Of a stretch of DNA of 64,000 bases, positions 45,389 through 56,137 are shown piece by piece. Numbering within the stretch: position 1 is the first letter of the stretch; each line of letters begins with the position of its first letter. The position numbers and the translations under genes are program-made. The notes below the pieces were generated by a model. The model made no database searches and was not told the origin of the DNA. It saw nothing but the letters and a program-made list of their open reading frames with translations. Location: the NCBI GenBank assembly GCA_016710765.1, contig JADJUJ010000010.1:1-64000 (forward strand), in the 5' to 3' direction. Source of the stretch: Lewinellaceae bacterium (GTDB taxonomy: Bacteria; Bacteroidota; Bacteroidia; Chitinophagales; Saprospiraceae).

Positions 45389-47584
45389 TTAATATCCTGT
45401 ATTTTGCGTCAGGTTAGGGTTAGCACCCAGATCTGAAGAAGGAATTGGGAAAACGTTGTAGAAATCAGGGCGAGCAACGCCATCTTTCACACCGCCCTTC
45501 CAGGGCCAGAGATAGGTTCCTGTGGTGAGTTTGCCAAAGCGAACCAGGTCGGTACGGCGCTGGCATTCCCAATAGAACTCACGAGCGCGTTCATCGAGCA
45601 GGAAATCAAGGGTAAGTTGGTTGGCTGCGATGTTTCCGGCAGGGCCATTGTAAGCACGGCTGCGGACCTGGTTAACGTAGTTCAATGCTGTACCAGCATC
45701 GCCACCCGTACCACCACGCAATACGGCTTCAGCATACATCAGGTAGGCATCCTCGATCCGGAACATTGGAAAATCCGTGTCCACAAAAGTTGGGTGGGAG
45801 CCCGGCTGACCGGTGGAAGTTACGTTGGTAAACTTGCTCACGGCGTATCCATCGGTAAACTGTGAAATATCATTGATCTCCAGCGATTGGCCGTCGGTGT
45901 AGAACATGGCACGGCTGTCAAAGACGGGCCGTTCGATGGCATAAGTGTAATCCGGCTTGTCGAGGTACAATTTTATTTTATAAACGCCATCGGAAGGGAT
46001 AGCAATGTTATCACCACCTTCTTCGAGGAGAGCGTCGGCTCCACTATCACCGTAGTTAAGGCCCCAGTCGTCGTTGGCGCGGAACTTGATTTCACCAGCA
46101 ACCAGGTTGGCAGTAATTTCCCAGGCGCCGTCAGCAGCATTGTAGGTCATATTCTGGTCGGAGTTCCAGCCATCTGCTGTGGCGGAGCCGATGAGGCCCC
46201 AGTCGGTTTTCAGCAACGTGTATGTACCCGAAGTAAGGTCTACATTGATTTTGTAAAAGCCAGCATCAGCAACTTTGAGGTTGTCACCGTTTGCCTCCAG
46301 GGTGCCGTCTGCGCCAGTATCCCCGTAGTTGTTATCCCAGTTGGGGCCCAGGGTGAACTTGAATTCGCTGTTCGCATCCGGGAAATAGATGTACCCTTCG
46401 TACTGGCTGTTGTTGCCGGCAGAAGCCAGGTTCGCTGATGTGGCAGGATCCCAGCCCTGATAACCACCAGGAACATAAATAACCGGGTGGGTTGCACCAT
46501 CATTTGGCGAAACAAGTACATTTCCGGTGCCTACAGAAGGGAATTTAGCCACCATAGCACTGGTAACCCGAATACCGCCCCATCCACCGTCGATGCCAAA
46601 AGCACCAGGCGCCATACTGCCACCCACAGCAGCGTGTACAACAAAGGTCATACCGCCATAGGTTTGCGTGCGGGTGCCATCAAAGGATACCGGAAAAATA
46701 ACGCCGCTGGCATTTTGATTGTCTGCCATGAACAATTGATTGTATGCTGGAGACAACGTGTACCCGGCATTGATAATCTTCGAACAATTGGCAATACACT
46801 CGGTGTAGTATTTACGGCCGGTGTACACCTCGCCGTTCAGGTAGAGTTTGGAGAGCAACATCCAGGCAGCAGCCTGGTCGGCACGGCCGTACTCATTTTG
46901 GCGGGCAGGTACCAATTCGGAGTCAATGGCTTTCAGTTCACTTTCCACATAACTGAACAGTTCTTCGGTGGAAGCCTGCCGTGGGAAGAAAGAACCCACA
47001 ATATCATTTTCTGTAACAAACGGTACGCTTCGGAACATATCCAGCGCATGCCAGTAGCTGAGTGCGCGCAAAAAGCGCACTTCTGCGCGGTATTGCTTCA
47101 CTTCATCGCGCAGGTTACCACTCACGCCGCGGGAATCGAGCTTGGCATCCGTGGTTTCCCGCAGGAATTCGTTGCACAGCGAAATCTGGTAATACAAACG
47201 GTTGTACATCGCGGTAATAAACTCATTGTTGGCATCCCAATCGAGTTGGTGAAAGTCGTGAATATTGCCATCATTCCAGGCGATCACGGCTTCATCTGTG
47301 GTCAATTCCTGAGCCTTCCAATATTGGCGCAGGTAGGTGGAAAAGCCCTCGTCGATACCACTGATATCGGGTTGACCAGCAGGACCTTCCTGGCCGCTGA
47401 CGGAAAGGCCGGCATAAACTTTAGCCAGTACCTTTTTGTAGGAACCCGGATCGTTGTAGAGCGTAGCCGAGGTGACGATGTCGTCGTCGATCGGAATGGT
47501 ATCCAGATCCTTGAAGCAAGACACGGCAAACAGTCCTACCCCGAGCAGGAGCAATGCCAGTGGTTTGTTGATATAAAATTTCAT
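45389..47584 (-). CDS. SusD/RagB-like lipoprotein with an internal SusE-type insert
   Basis: 731 residues, uninterrupted; typical SusD proteins are about 500-560. Lipobox FAVSC (Cys23). The N-terminal TPR-like part has YNRLYYQISLCNEFLRET, then EVRFLRALSYWHALDMF and YGRADQAAAWMLLSKLYLNGEVY. After MVAKFPS (residue 350) a stretch of about 200 residues (351-552) consists of two SusE-like modules (YVPGGYQGWDPAT..., WGLIGSATADGWNSDQ...AGEIKFRANDDW). SusD then resumes at DSRAMFYTDGQSLEI and ends with RIEDAYLMYAEAVLRGG, LDERAREFYWECQRRTDLVRFGK and the terminal Asn-rich tail. Works as the lid of the SusC porin; the insert would add glycan-binding surface. Confidence 0.93.
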   Translation of the reverse strand: MKFYINKPLALLLLGVGLFAVSCFKDLDTIPIDDDIVTSATLYNDPGSYKKVLAKVYAGLSVSGQEGPAGQPDISGIDEGFSTYLRQYWKAQELTTDEAVIAWNDGNIHDFHQLDWDANNEFITAMYNRLYYQISLCNEFLRETTDAKLDSRGVSGNLRDEVKQYRAEVRFLRALSYWHALDMFRSVPFVTENDIVGSFFPRQASTEELFSYVESELKAIDSELVPARQNEYGRADQAAAWMLLSKLYLNGEVYTGRKYYTECIANCSKIINAGYTLSPAYNQLFMADNQNASGVIFPVSFDGTRTQTYGGMTFVVHAAVGGSMAPGAFGIDGGWGGIRVTSAMVAKFPSVGTGNVLVSPNDGATHPVIYVPGGYQGWDPATSANLASAGNNSQYEGYIYFPDANSEFKFTLGPNWDNNYGDTGADGTLEANGDNLKVADAGFYKINVDLTSGTYTLLKTDWGLIGSATADGWNSDQNMTYNAADGAWEITANLVAGEIKFRANDDWGLNYGDSGADALLEEGGDNIAIPSDGVYKIKLYLDKPDYTYAIERPVFDSRAMFYTDGQSLEINDISQFTDGYAVSKFTNVTSTGQPGSHPTFVDTDFPMFRIEDAYLMYAEAVLRGGTGGDAGTALNYVNQVRSRAYNGPAGNIAANQLTLDFLLDERAREFYWECQRRTDLVRFGKLTTGTYLWPWKGGVKDGVARPDFYNVFPIPSSDLGANPNLTQNTGY
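45929..46534 (-). other. SusE-type two-module insertion inside the SusD-like gene
   Basis: Codes residues 351-552 of the SusD-like protein. Both modules align with the C-terminal half of the neighbouring SusE-like protein (DWGLIGSATxxGW-SDQ-MTY and LVAGEIKFRAN are shared word for word) while differing at many positions. It is therefore a diverged duplicate and not a copied read. Confidence 0.85.
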
Positions 47585-47603
47585 ATTTGTTTAATTTAAG
47601 AGG

Positions 47604-50544
47604 TTAGAAGTCAGCGTTTACGCCAAATACGAAGGTCCGTGACCGTGGATAAACGTTGTTGTCGATACCACCGAATACTTCCGGATCCAGGCCTTTGTAT
47701 TGCGTAACCAGCACCGGATTTTGCATGGTAGCATAAACACGGAGTCCACGTATACGGTTCATCTTAGCAAAGGTATAACCCAGGGTAAGGTGATCGAAAC
47801 GCAGGAACGAAGCATTCTGAATAAAGTAATCGCTGAAATATTGTGGTACGGTAAAGTCGATGGCTGCGACATCAGCCTCCACATTGGAAAGGTAACCACT
47901 AGAGTTGTACAAGCGGTTGTAGTAGGCGTTTTCCGACTGCACGTTGTTGTACATGTAGTTGCCGATATTGGCACGTCCGCCGATGCTCAGGTCAAACTTA
48001 CCAATATTAAGTCCTGTGTAAAAACCAACCAGCACGTTTGGCGCTGGGTTGTTGTAGCGGTAGCGATCGTCGGGGGTTACCTGTCCGTCGCCATTGCGGT
48101 CAACATAAAGCCCTTCAATTGGCGTTCCAGTTTGGTCGTACACCTGCTCGTACACATAGAAAGTGCTGGCAGGATAATCTACGCTGTGGATCTGAATGGT
48201 ATTACCGACACCACCAGAAATGCCACCGGTGTAAACACCTGGATAGTTAGGATCTTCCGTAGCGGTCAGTTTGGTGATCTTGTTTTTGTTCAGCGTAATG
48301 TTGCCACCGATTTCCCAGTTCAGTTTGTCCGTTTTAACCGGAACGGTGTTGAGGGTAAATTCTACCCCGCGGTTCTCCAAATCGCCGACGTTGGTGACGA
48401 TAAAGTTCGTCAGGTTGGTACCTGCTGGTACCGGGATAAAGTTGAGCAGGTCGGTGGTTTTACGGATATAGTATTCCAGCGAGCCGTTGATGCGGTTGTT
48501 GAACAAGCCGTAGTCAATACCAGCGTTGTAGGTTGCTGTTTGTTCCCACTTGATGTTGGCATCGTAACCATTGGGGCGCAGGGTGGTATAAAAATTACTA
48601 CCCAGTTGGTATTGAGCGGTAGGAGTACTGGACTGGTAACGCGCGAGATAGGCATAGTAGTCGTTACTCACATCCTGCTGTCCGGTTTCACCGTAGCTGG
48701 CACGGAGTTTCAGGCTGTTGAGTGTTCCCGATTTGTTGTCGACAATTTTGTACGCCACAGCACCTGCAGGGAAAAGGCCCCAGCGGTTGTCGGGCGAGAA
48801 ACGGGAGGTTCCGTCGCGGCGCAGGGTAAACGTAAGGAGAAGGTTGTTGGCAACGGTAACATTGGCACGGCCAAACAACGAGAGCAGGTAGTACTCCCGG
48901 GTGTTGTTATCGCCCGGATTAATGACCGCTGTTTTAGCGGCATTGGTGGATCCGGAATAATCGTCGAAGTAAAAATGCTGCCAGGAATAACCGCCCATCA
49001 CATCGATGTTGCTGCTACCCAGTTTTTTCACGTAGTTCAGGTAAAACTCGAGCAGGCTGTTTTTCTTCAGCTGGTTGTAGGTGCGGTCAAGGCCTTTGTT
49101 TGAAAAAGCAAAGGCCGCGTTTGCAGGTTCGCGCACGAAGCCGGAACCTGTAGAGCGGTCGTAGCCGAGGTTCAGGTTAGCGCGCAGGTCGCGGAGAAAC
49201 CAAAAACGATAGTCCACCTGCAAATTGGTCAGAAAACGATCGGTAGAGGCCCGGTCATCGTGCAAGTTGAGTAAAGCCAGTGGATTGGCTGTGGCAATGG
49301 TAATCGGGCTGCCGCTGCCGTTGTTCTGCAGCCAGGTATAATAAACCGCCGTAATCTGCACCTGATTCAGCATCATAAACCGGTTGAGTGGGATCGAAAG
49401 CCACGGCTGCGCCGATGGCGCCACGGTTGGCAAAACGGTTTTTATCCACCATCTGCTTGATGTTCAAGTTCACCTGCAGGGTGTTGTCAAAGAAACCTGG
49501 TGACAGGTTGATGGCGCCACTATAGCGCTCAAACTGGTCGGTTTTCAGAACACCGTTCCGGTTGGTGTAACCCATGGAAAAACGGTATGGAAGCATACCG
49601 GTACTACCCGATACCGCCAGGCTGTGATCCTGGCCGACGCCCTGCTGGTAAATTTCAGATTGCCAGTCGGTATTGGCATCACCCAACAATGCACGGGCAG
49701 GATGCCCATCGGCAAAGCGGGTGTTGATCAGGGTGCGATAATCAGCGGCAGACAGTACATCTACCTGGTTCAGGGTGTTGCTGAATGATACATTTCCAGC
49801 GTAAGAAACGCCCAAACCAGTGCCCAGTGCACCCTTTTTTGTGGTAATCAGGATAACACCATTGGATGCACGGGAACCGTAAATAGCCGTTGCCGAAGCA
49901 TCTTTCAACACCGTAAACGTGGCGATATCGTTCGGGTTGAGAATATTCAAAGGGTTCCGGCTACCCGCAGGACCGTTGTTGTCGATGGGCACACCATCAA
50001 TCACAACGAGCGGATCGTTGGAAGCACTAAGCGAAGATCCACCCCGAATACGGATCACACCACCACCACCGGGATCGGCGGAAGGGGTTACCTGAACACC
50101 GGCAACCTTGCCGACGATCAATTCCTGTGGGGCATTGATGGCGCCCTTGTTAAAGCTCTCCGGACTTACGGTGAGCAAAGCACCCGTTACGTCTTCTTTT
50201 TTAACGGAACCATAACCAATAACCACCAGCTCACTGAGCAATTGGCCTGGCTTCAACGCAGCATCCAACACGTTGGATGCACCGATAGTGAGCACCTGCT
50301 CGGTGTAACCCGAATAGGAAAAACGGATTTGGGTAGCGCCCTCCGGCAAGCCGACCCGATAGTTGCCATCGAGATCAGCGACGGCGCCATTGGATGTTCC
50401 TACCACCTGAACGGTTGCGCCTATAAGGGCTTCCCCGGTTTCGGAATCTGTGACTCTCCCGCTAATGGTGCGTTGCGCCGAGATAATTTGAGGCAAGGCC
50501 ATTAAGGAAAGCAGCAGAAAAATGGAATAAAAATACTGCTTCAT
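47604..50544 (-). CDS. SusC/RagA-family TonB-dependent transporter, one frameshift
   Basis: About 980 residues after correction near 49400. Signal peptide MKQYFYSIFLLLSLMALPQIISAQ. Then a CarboxypepD_reg-like domain (RTISGRVTDSETGEALIGATVQVVGTSNGAVADLDGNYRV), the plug with SusC signatures VVIGYGSVKKEDVTGAL, GKVAGVQVTPSADPGGGGVIRIRGGSSLSASNDPLVVIDGVP and ASATAIYGSRASNGVILITTKKG, and a 22-strand-type barrel ending SFLRFDHLTLGYTFAK...YPRSRTFVFGVNADF. Takes up the glycan (or peptide) captured by the SusD/SusE-like lipoproteins, driven by TonB. Twenty bases upstream of susD; no enzyme or regulator gene adjoins. Confidence 0.94.
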
Positions 50545-51018
50545 ACAATAGGTTGGTTATAGATAAAACATCAAGGAAAAATTTCCTCTTTCCAATTAAG
50601 TTCAGCAACGAAGGTAAAATTCAAATCCCTAATAAAATGTCATTTTTTTGAAGATTTTTGTAAAAAACTGGCAGTGTTTTGTACCCTTTTCCACTTATTG
50701 TTTTTTCTACACCATTAAAGTCTTATCTTTTCTGACATCGCCCAAAAACAATGACCTGCGTCAACACTGCTCCTGATGAACATTGCTGAGGCTTCGTCGA
50801 AAAAACACTAAAAAATGAACACCCCCGAACTTACTATTTTGTGTCCTGCACCATTGTATTATATTTGTGCTCCTTCATACTTTTTTATCCCGGTAAATAA
50901 TCTACACCACAGCTTCCTGATGCAGGAAAAATAGTGGAAAGGCAAGCTCCGCCGATGGGTCGATTTGAAACATCAATCACCAGGGATATCTATGTTCAAC
51001 TTAAACAACAAGTAGCGT
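50545..51018. other. Divergent intergenic region, 474 bp
   Basis: Separates susC (minus) from the T9SS protein (plus). It holds the plus-strand promoter at 50838-50867 and, on the minus strand, a weaker -7-like box TACCTTCG (50609-50616) 65 bp before susC. I see no gene or RNA. Confidence 0.5.
50838..50867 (+). promoter_or_regulatory. Promoter of the choice-of-anchor-L-type T9SS gene
   Basis: TTTG at 50838-50841 and TATATTTG at 50860-50867 with 18 bp between, a full match to the Bacteroidetes -33/-7 pattern. The leader would be about 145 nt. Confidence 0.65.
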
Positions 51019-53854
51019 ATGCTCAACTTTACCCGCATGCTGCGATGGTCGATACCCGTCGTGTGCACCCTTTTTTTTACAGCAACATCCTTTGCGCAGC
51101 AAATGCCAACGGTGGCATTCACAGGCCCCATCCTGCGCGCGCCCCTAGAGATACCACGGGGCACCTGCCTGGTTGACTTGCACCAATTGGAAGCGGGAAA
51201 CACGTATTCCGTTATCGCTTCCGGGGCTGCGGAAGGCCAAAAAGTGACACTTGAGCTTTCGGATCCAGCCGGACCAGCCCAAAGGATGCGAGACCGCAAA
51301 AACACCCTAGTTTTTACCACTACCGACCAACACAAAACCATTCGCGTGTTCTCCGAAACACCGGAAAATGCCACTACACTGCCCATTTTCCTCTCCATTA
51401 AATGTGAAGCTGCCCGCAGGACAACAGCTGGCTGGAAAAATTTGCCCAAAAAGCATCGGCATCCAACCTTAGCCTCAACGCTGGGGTAAGCGCACAAAGC
51501 CTGGTGCAGAATACCCTCGTGGGCGGAAACTGTTTTCAGGTAAGCAACATTACAGCCCTGGGCGACCCGCTCTCCCGCGGTACTTTCAGCAATGGCTTGA
51601 GCAACATTGGCTTGTCGCAGGGTATCGTCCTCGCCACCGGCGATGTTAACATCCTGAAAGGGCCCAACACCAAAGAAGATGCCAATGGCGGCTTTGGCAA
51701 CAACACCCCGACGATCCCGACCTGGATGTTCTCAGCACCGGCAACCAATGGGACCGCTCCAGTATAGAGTTTGACTTTACGCCTACGGCCTCTTCGGTTC
51801 AGTTCGATTTTGTATTTGGCTCAGAAGAATATTGCGAATACGTGGGAACCCAGTTCAACGACGTCTTTGGTTTCTTCATCAGCGGCCCGGGTATCAATGG
51901 CACCCTCAACCTGGCCACCCTGCCCAATGGCACTGCCATCACCACCAACAATGTCAACCACCAAACCAACTCGGCCTACTATCGGAACAACAACAGCGTT
52001 ATTTTTCAGCCTTGCTGGGGAATGCCAGAAGTGGCGCCAGACGAGTGTGAACTCGATGGCTTGACCACCGTTCTGACCGCCACTGCCAATGTCCAGGCAT
52101 GCCAAACGTACCACATCAAGCTGGTTATTGCCGATATCACCGATACTTACTATGCCTCGGCGGTGTTCCTGCGCGCCAACTCCTTCAACGCCGGTGGCTC
52201 TGCCCTCGCTGCAGCCTCCTACCCCGCCGGACTGAGCAATGCGTATGAGGACTGTAAAAACGGGTTCGTCCGATTCAGCCGGGATAACAGTGATGTTTCC
52301 CAACCATTGGATGTAAACTTTACCCTCAGCGGAAGTGCTACCCCAGGCGTTGACTATACTGCCATCAACAGCCCCGTGACCATACCTGCAGGGCAATCAG
52401 AAATATTGGTACCCATTGAAGTGCTTTCCGATGGTATTGCCGAAGGACCGGAACAAATCGTATTCCTCCTCGACCAACCCTGCTCCTGCCAGCAATCTGA
52501 AATTGTTTATGAGATTAACGACAAGCCCGCTTTTGAAGCCGAAATGGACGACCTTGTTATCTGCGCCGGAGAACCCACTGCCCTTTCGCCGGTTATCAGC
52601 TCCGGACTGAGCCCTTATTCCTTTCTCTGGAGCAATGGCGCAACCACCAACAGCATCGCGGTGACCACCTCCGGTACGTACTCCGTCAGCATCACCGATG
52701 GCTGCGCGGTGGAATTGCCCATCGACGTGGTGGTAACCGCGTTGCCCCAACCCGTTCGAAATGCCACGACTTACTTTTGCCCCGGCGAAACGGTTACCAT
52801 CAATGGTGTAAACTATACCCAACCTACCGTCCTCACCGATACCATACCCGCCAGCATTGGTTGCGATACGCTTTCTGTGCACACCCTTTTGTACAGCACC
52901 CCAGCACCGTCGATCGTCAGTGTCCACTGCCCTGTCAATCAGGTGCTCGAAGCGCCCGGCGCAGTGGCCGTAGATTACGATCAGCCCTGGGCTGAAAGCG
53001 ATTGTTTCTGCCCGGGCATCGGTGTGGTGCGGGTGAACGGACTGGATTCCGGCGAAGAGTTCCCGCTGGGTATCACGGAAATGTGCTTCACGGCTACCGA
53101 CAGCTGCGGCAATTCCAGCAGTTGTTGCTTTAGCGTCAGTGTCATCGAAGAAGCCCCCTGTGATGTAAAAGAGATCGGCTGCATGAAGTACGAGCTCATG
53201 AAAATCACCCAAAACCTGGCTGGCAGAAAAACGTATAGCATTCGGGTCACCAATTTTTGCCAAAATGAAATGATTTACACGGCAGTCGGACTGCCAAACG
53301 GCGTGAATGCTACCCAGCCCAGCGACAACAGTGTGTACACTGGCCCCAGCGGCCGCGTTTACAAGGTGCGCAATCCCAACGCGTCACCCTTCCATTCCGT
53401 ACGCTGGACATCAGTGGGCAATGGGCTGAAAAACGGCGCTTCGGAATATTTCAACTATACCTTACCGCCGCAATCCAGTCCGAATTACATCCATGTCATC
53501 GCAAAATTGAAATACCAGGATTACTACGAAGCGCACCTGAATACCTTCTACTGCCCTGTCGACATTATCGACGACGGCAATCGGCCGGAACCACGCCATT
53601 ACCTTCGCGTGTTCCCCAACCCCAGCGAAGGCGCACTTTGGATGGACCTTTCCGCCTGGAGTGGTTCACCGGTTTCTGTGAATATTCTGGACAGCAGGGG
53701 AAGTCTGGTGCATCGTTTTGAAACCACCGCCGATGCAGCACCGCAGCAAATCGTGCTGCCGGCTCAGTTACCGGACGGCTTGTATTTCCTGGATGCTTAC
53801 AGCAAGGAAGGCATGCATGAATCGGTGCGATTTATTTTGAGAACGGGTAACTAA
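51019..53854 (+). CDS. T9SS-secreted protein with choice-of-anchor-L-type domain, frameshifted
   Basis: About 945 residues after corrections near 51420 and 51750. Signal peptide MLNFTRMLRWSIPVVCTLFFTATSFAQ. A choice-of-anchor L domain: NTLVGGNCFQVSNI, SNGLSNIGLSQGIVLATGD, SSIEFDFTPTASSVQFDFVFGSEEYCEYVGTQFNDVFGFFISGPG. Then a Calx-beta-like domain (PLDVNFTLSGSATPGVDYTA...EVLSDGIAEGPEQIVF), a PKD-like piece (LSPYSFLWSNGATT), an HYR-type domain (SVHCPVNQVLEAPG...GITEMCFTATDSCGNSSSC) and a type A sorting domain (RVFPNPSEGALWM...LPDGLYFLDAYSKEGMHESVRF). Surface-located; function likely adhesive or structural, not enzymatic. Confidence 0.88.
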
Positions 53855-53878
53855 ATGCTCGTTTACAGGCATTGCCTG

Positions 53879-53914
53879 GGAGCCATTTCGATCATTCGGA
53901 ATGGCTCCTTTTTT
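53879..53914 (+). terminator. Rho-independent terminator
   Basis: GGAGCCATT / AATGGCTCC, a perfect 9-bp stem with a 12-base loop, followed by TTTTTT. It ends the T9SS gene 25 bp after its stop. Confidence 0.92.
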
Positions 53915-53971
53915 GTTTTTGAACAAGGCCGCAACGCAAAATATTTTACCTTTATCAAAACAAGCCCGTCA

Positions 53972-55138
53972 ATGCGCGTAAAACCTGTCCTTATCTGTCT
54001 GTTGCTATTTGGCCTGCTGGCCTGCACCCACGAATCGGAAATACCGCTTCCACAACCGGACGACTTTGATCTGCAGGTAAGTCCCTTCCTATCCCTCGAC
54101 AGAACGGCTCCCGACTATACCGTTCAATTGCCGGCACACCTGCTGGGTTTCAGCGGTGCGCAGGCAAAGCCTGCGGTGGCGCAATTGGGCAGGGTGCTGT
54201 TTTACGATAAAAGCCTGTCAAAAGACGGCAGCATTTCCTGCGCCAGCTGCCACCATCAGAACGCAGGGTTTTCGGATCCGGAAAAAGTCAGCACTGGTGT
54301 TTATGGTCGTCTGGGCACCCGCAATGCGATGGCGCTTGGTAGCATGCCCTGGTTGTCGGGTACCTTTGTTTTTGATTCCACGGGCAAAAGTCTGCTCCCG
54401 TTATTCTGGGACCATCGCGCAGGTTCCGTGGCGGAGCAGAGCACTGCAGCCTTTACCAACCCTTTGGAAATGGACCTTCAAATCAGCGAGGTTCTGGAAA
54501 AAATCAACCAAAGCCTCTTTTATCCCTGGCTATTCCAGCAGGCTTTTGGGGATACTTTGGTGACCGAAGCGCGTGTTTTTACGGCCCTCAGCCAGTTTAT
54601 GGGCAGCATGAGCAGCCAGCACACCCGGTTCGACCAGGCCATGCTGCAGGCTGGCGCCACGGATCCGGTGGCAGATTTACCCGGTCTAACCCCGCAGGAA
54701 AACGAAGGGAAAACCCTGTATCGCCTGCATTGCGAATCCTGCCACGGTGGCCTCACCAGTCCGCAAAAGGTGTACGAAGCCAACAACGGACTGGAAAACC
54801 CCTACATCGACAAAGGCAAAGGCGCGATCACCAACAAATTTTACGACAACGGGGTGTTCCGCGTGCCCATGCTTAGAAACATCGGAAAAACGGCCCCTTA
54901 CATGCACGACGGGCGTTTTGCCGACCTCGATGCTGTGATAGAGCATTACAGCAGCGGCGTAGTAAAAGTATTCGGGCTCCATGGCGACCTGCTTACCTAC
55001 AACGAAAATACCGGCAACTACGACCCTCGCCACCTTAACCTGGACCCAACGCAAAAAGCGGCGCTCAAAGCCTTTTTACTCACCCTGACAGATGAGGCCG
55101 CTTTATCAGACCCTCGTTTCTCGGATCCATTCAAGTAA
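53972..55138 (+). CDS. Di-haem MauG/cytochrome c peroxidase-like lipoprotein, third paralogue
   Basis: 388 residues from the ATG at 53972 (MRVKPVLICLLLFGLLAC, lipobox). The in-frame upstream extension overlaps the terminator and is rejected. Haem motifs CASCHH (about residue 87) and CESCH (about 247); FRVPMLRNIGKTAPYMHDGRF and KAFLLTLTDEAAL close the second domain. Envelope-located electron-transfer enzyme; peroxide reduction or protein oxidation. It stands apart from the copper island, and no MbnP-like gene adjoins it. A near-match -7 box (TACCTTTA) lies at 53947-53954. Confidence 0.9.
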   Translation: MRVKPVLICLLLFGLLACTHESEIPLPQPDDFDLQVSPFLSLDRTAPDYTVQLPAHLLGFSGAQAKPAVAQLGRVLFYDKSLSKDGSISCASCHHQNAGFSDPEKVSTGVYGRLGTRNAMALGSMPWLSGTFVFDSTGKSLLPLFWDHRAGSVAEQSTAAFTNPLEMDLQISEVLEKINQSLFYPWLFQQAFGDTLVTEARVFTALSQFMGSMSSQHTRFDQAMLQAGATDPVADLPGLTPQENEGKTLYRLHCESCHGGLTSPQKVYEANNGLENPYIDKGKGAITNKFYDNGVFRVPMLRNIGKTAPYMHDGRFADLDAVIEHYSSGVVKVFGLHGDLLTYNENTGNYDPRHLNLDPTQKAALKAFLLTLTDEAALSDPRFSDPFK

Positions 55139-55503
55139 TATGGGCCCCATTGTACTTTAGCGCAATTGGCTTTCAACCAATACAAATATTATGTATTCCT
55201 GACAAAGCCGAAGCACTAAGCTGGACTTTGGCCATTGGGTGTTGGTCTTTGGCTTCGATCTCGGTTATTGGTGCCTTGTGAAATTAAATACCGGAGAAAT
55301 CGGAATTAAATTTTGAACACCCTTTTAAAACAGCATGTGCATTATTTATCAACGAATATTTTGTTAAAAACTAATGCATTGAAAACCAAATAGTTAACCC
55401 TTCGGAGCAAGACCAAAGACTAAAGACCAAAGGCTAAAGCCGAGCTAGGACGCAACTCCAAAGCCCTTTTTCCCTTACCTTTGCGCGCTCAAAATTCAGA
55501 ATC
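55139..55503. other. Intergenic region, 365 bp, with short repeats and a promoter box
   Basis: Holds imperfect direct repeats of GACCAAAG-CTAAAG (about 55412-55440) and inverted versions of them (GGTCTTTGGCTT near 55240). TACCTTTG, a consensus -7 box, lies at 55476-55483, 20 bp before queD. No gene seen. Confidence 0.5.
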
Positions 55504-55869
55504 ATGGCGCCCGTAATGGAACTCTTCAAGGAATTCACTTTTGATTCGGCACACAGCCTGCCCTTCGTACCCGAAACCCACAAATGCCGCAGGGTGCACG
55601 GCCACACTTACCGCATCCGCGTGGTGGTAGAGGGCCCGCTGGATCCTGTGCTGGGTTGGGTAAAGGATTTTGCCGATGTTAAAAAACTTACCGGCCCCAT
55701 CAAAGAGCAGCTCGACCACCACTACCTCAACGACATTGAGGGCCTTGAAAACCCCACCGCCGAGAACCTGGCCATCTGGATTTACAACAAAATGAAACCC
55801 GAATTGCCCGAACTCAAGGAAATCTGGATCTGGGAAACCCCGGAATCGGGATGTATTTACCGAGGATAG
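55504..55869 (+). CDS. queD: 6-carboxytetrahydropterin synthase (QueD family)
   Basis: 121 residues, uninterrupted. Seen: FTFDSAHSLPF with the first zinc His, THKCRRVHGHTYRIRV with the catalytic Cys and the two zinc His (HGH), the catalytic Asp/His region LDHHYLND, PTAENLAIWIY, and the final Glu in WIWETPESGCIY. Converts dihydroneopterin triphosphate to 6-carboxytetrahydropterin for queuosine/7-deazaguanine synthesis, in the cytosol. ATG at 55504 chosen; 55516 is also possible. Preceded by a good -7 box. Confidence 0.94.
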   Translation: MAPVMELFKEFTFDSAHSLPFVPETHKCRRVHGHTYRIRVVVEGPLDPVLGWVKDFADVKKLTGPIKEQLDHHYLNDIEGLENPTAENLAIWIYNKMKPELPELKEIWIWETPESGCIYRG

Positions 55870-55880
55870 GCGGTAAGGTG

Positions 55881-56133
55881 GGCTGTAAGGTAGGCTGTAG
55901 AGTAGGCTGTAGAGTAGGCTGTAGAGTGGGCTGTAGAGTAGGGTTGAAAAGGCGGTAAAATGGGAAGAAACCGGTTTTTTTTCTTGTTTTTCAAGCCAAA
56001 TTCGGTTATTTTTCTCCTACATAATTTCCTGGTTTCGGCCAACCTTGAAGCCTATTTTACAGCCAAGTCCTGGTCAACTTTACAGCCTTTCCAACCCTAC
56101 TTTACAGCCTACTCTACAGCCCACTCTACAGCC
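55881..56133. repeat. 12-nt minisatellite with an inverted counterpart
   Basis: About five direct copies of GGCTGTAGAGTA run from 55881 to 55946. The same repeats come back inverted (AGCCTACTCTAC) at 56092-56133. Arms 55905-55946 and 56092-56133 pair over about 42 bp with three mismatches. It fills the gap between two convergent genes (queD and the 56138 gene). Confidence 0.8.
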
Positions 56134-56137
56134 AACC

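Noticed and set aside
47700..49103. 467-codon open frame on the plus strand
   Set aside because: Lies antisense to the barrel part of the SusC-like gene, has no family features, and has the low-complexity composition of a complementary-strand shadow.
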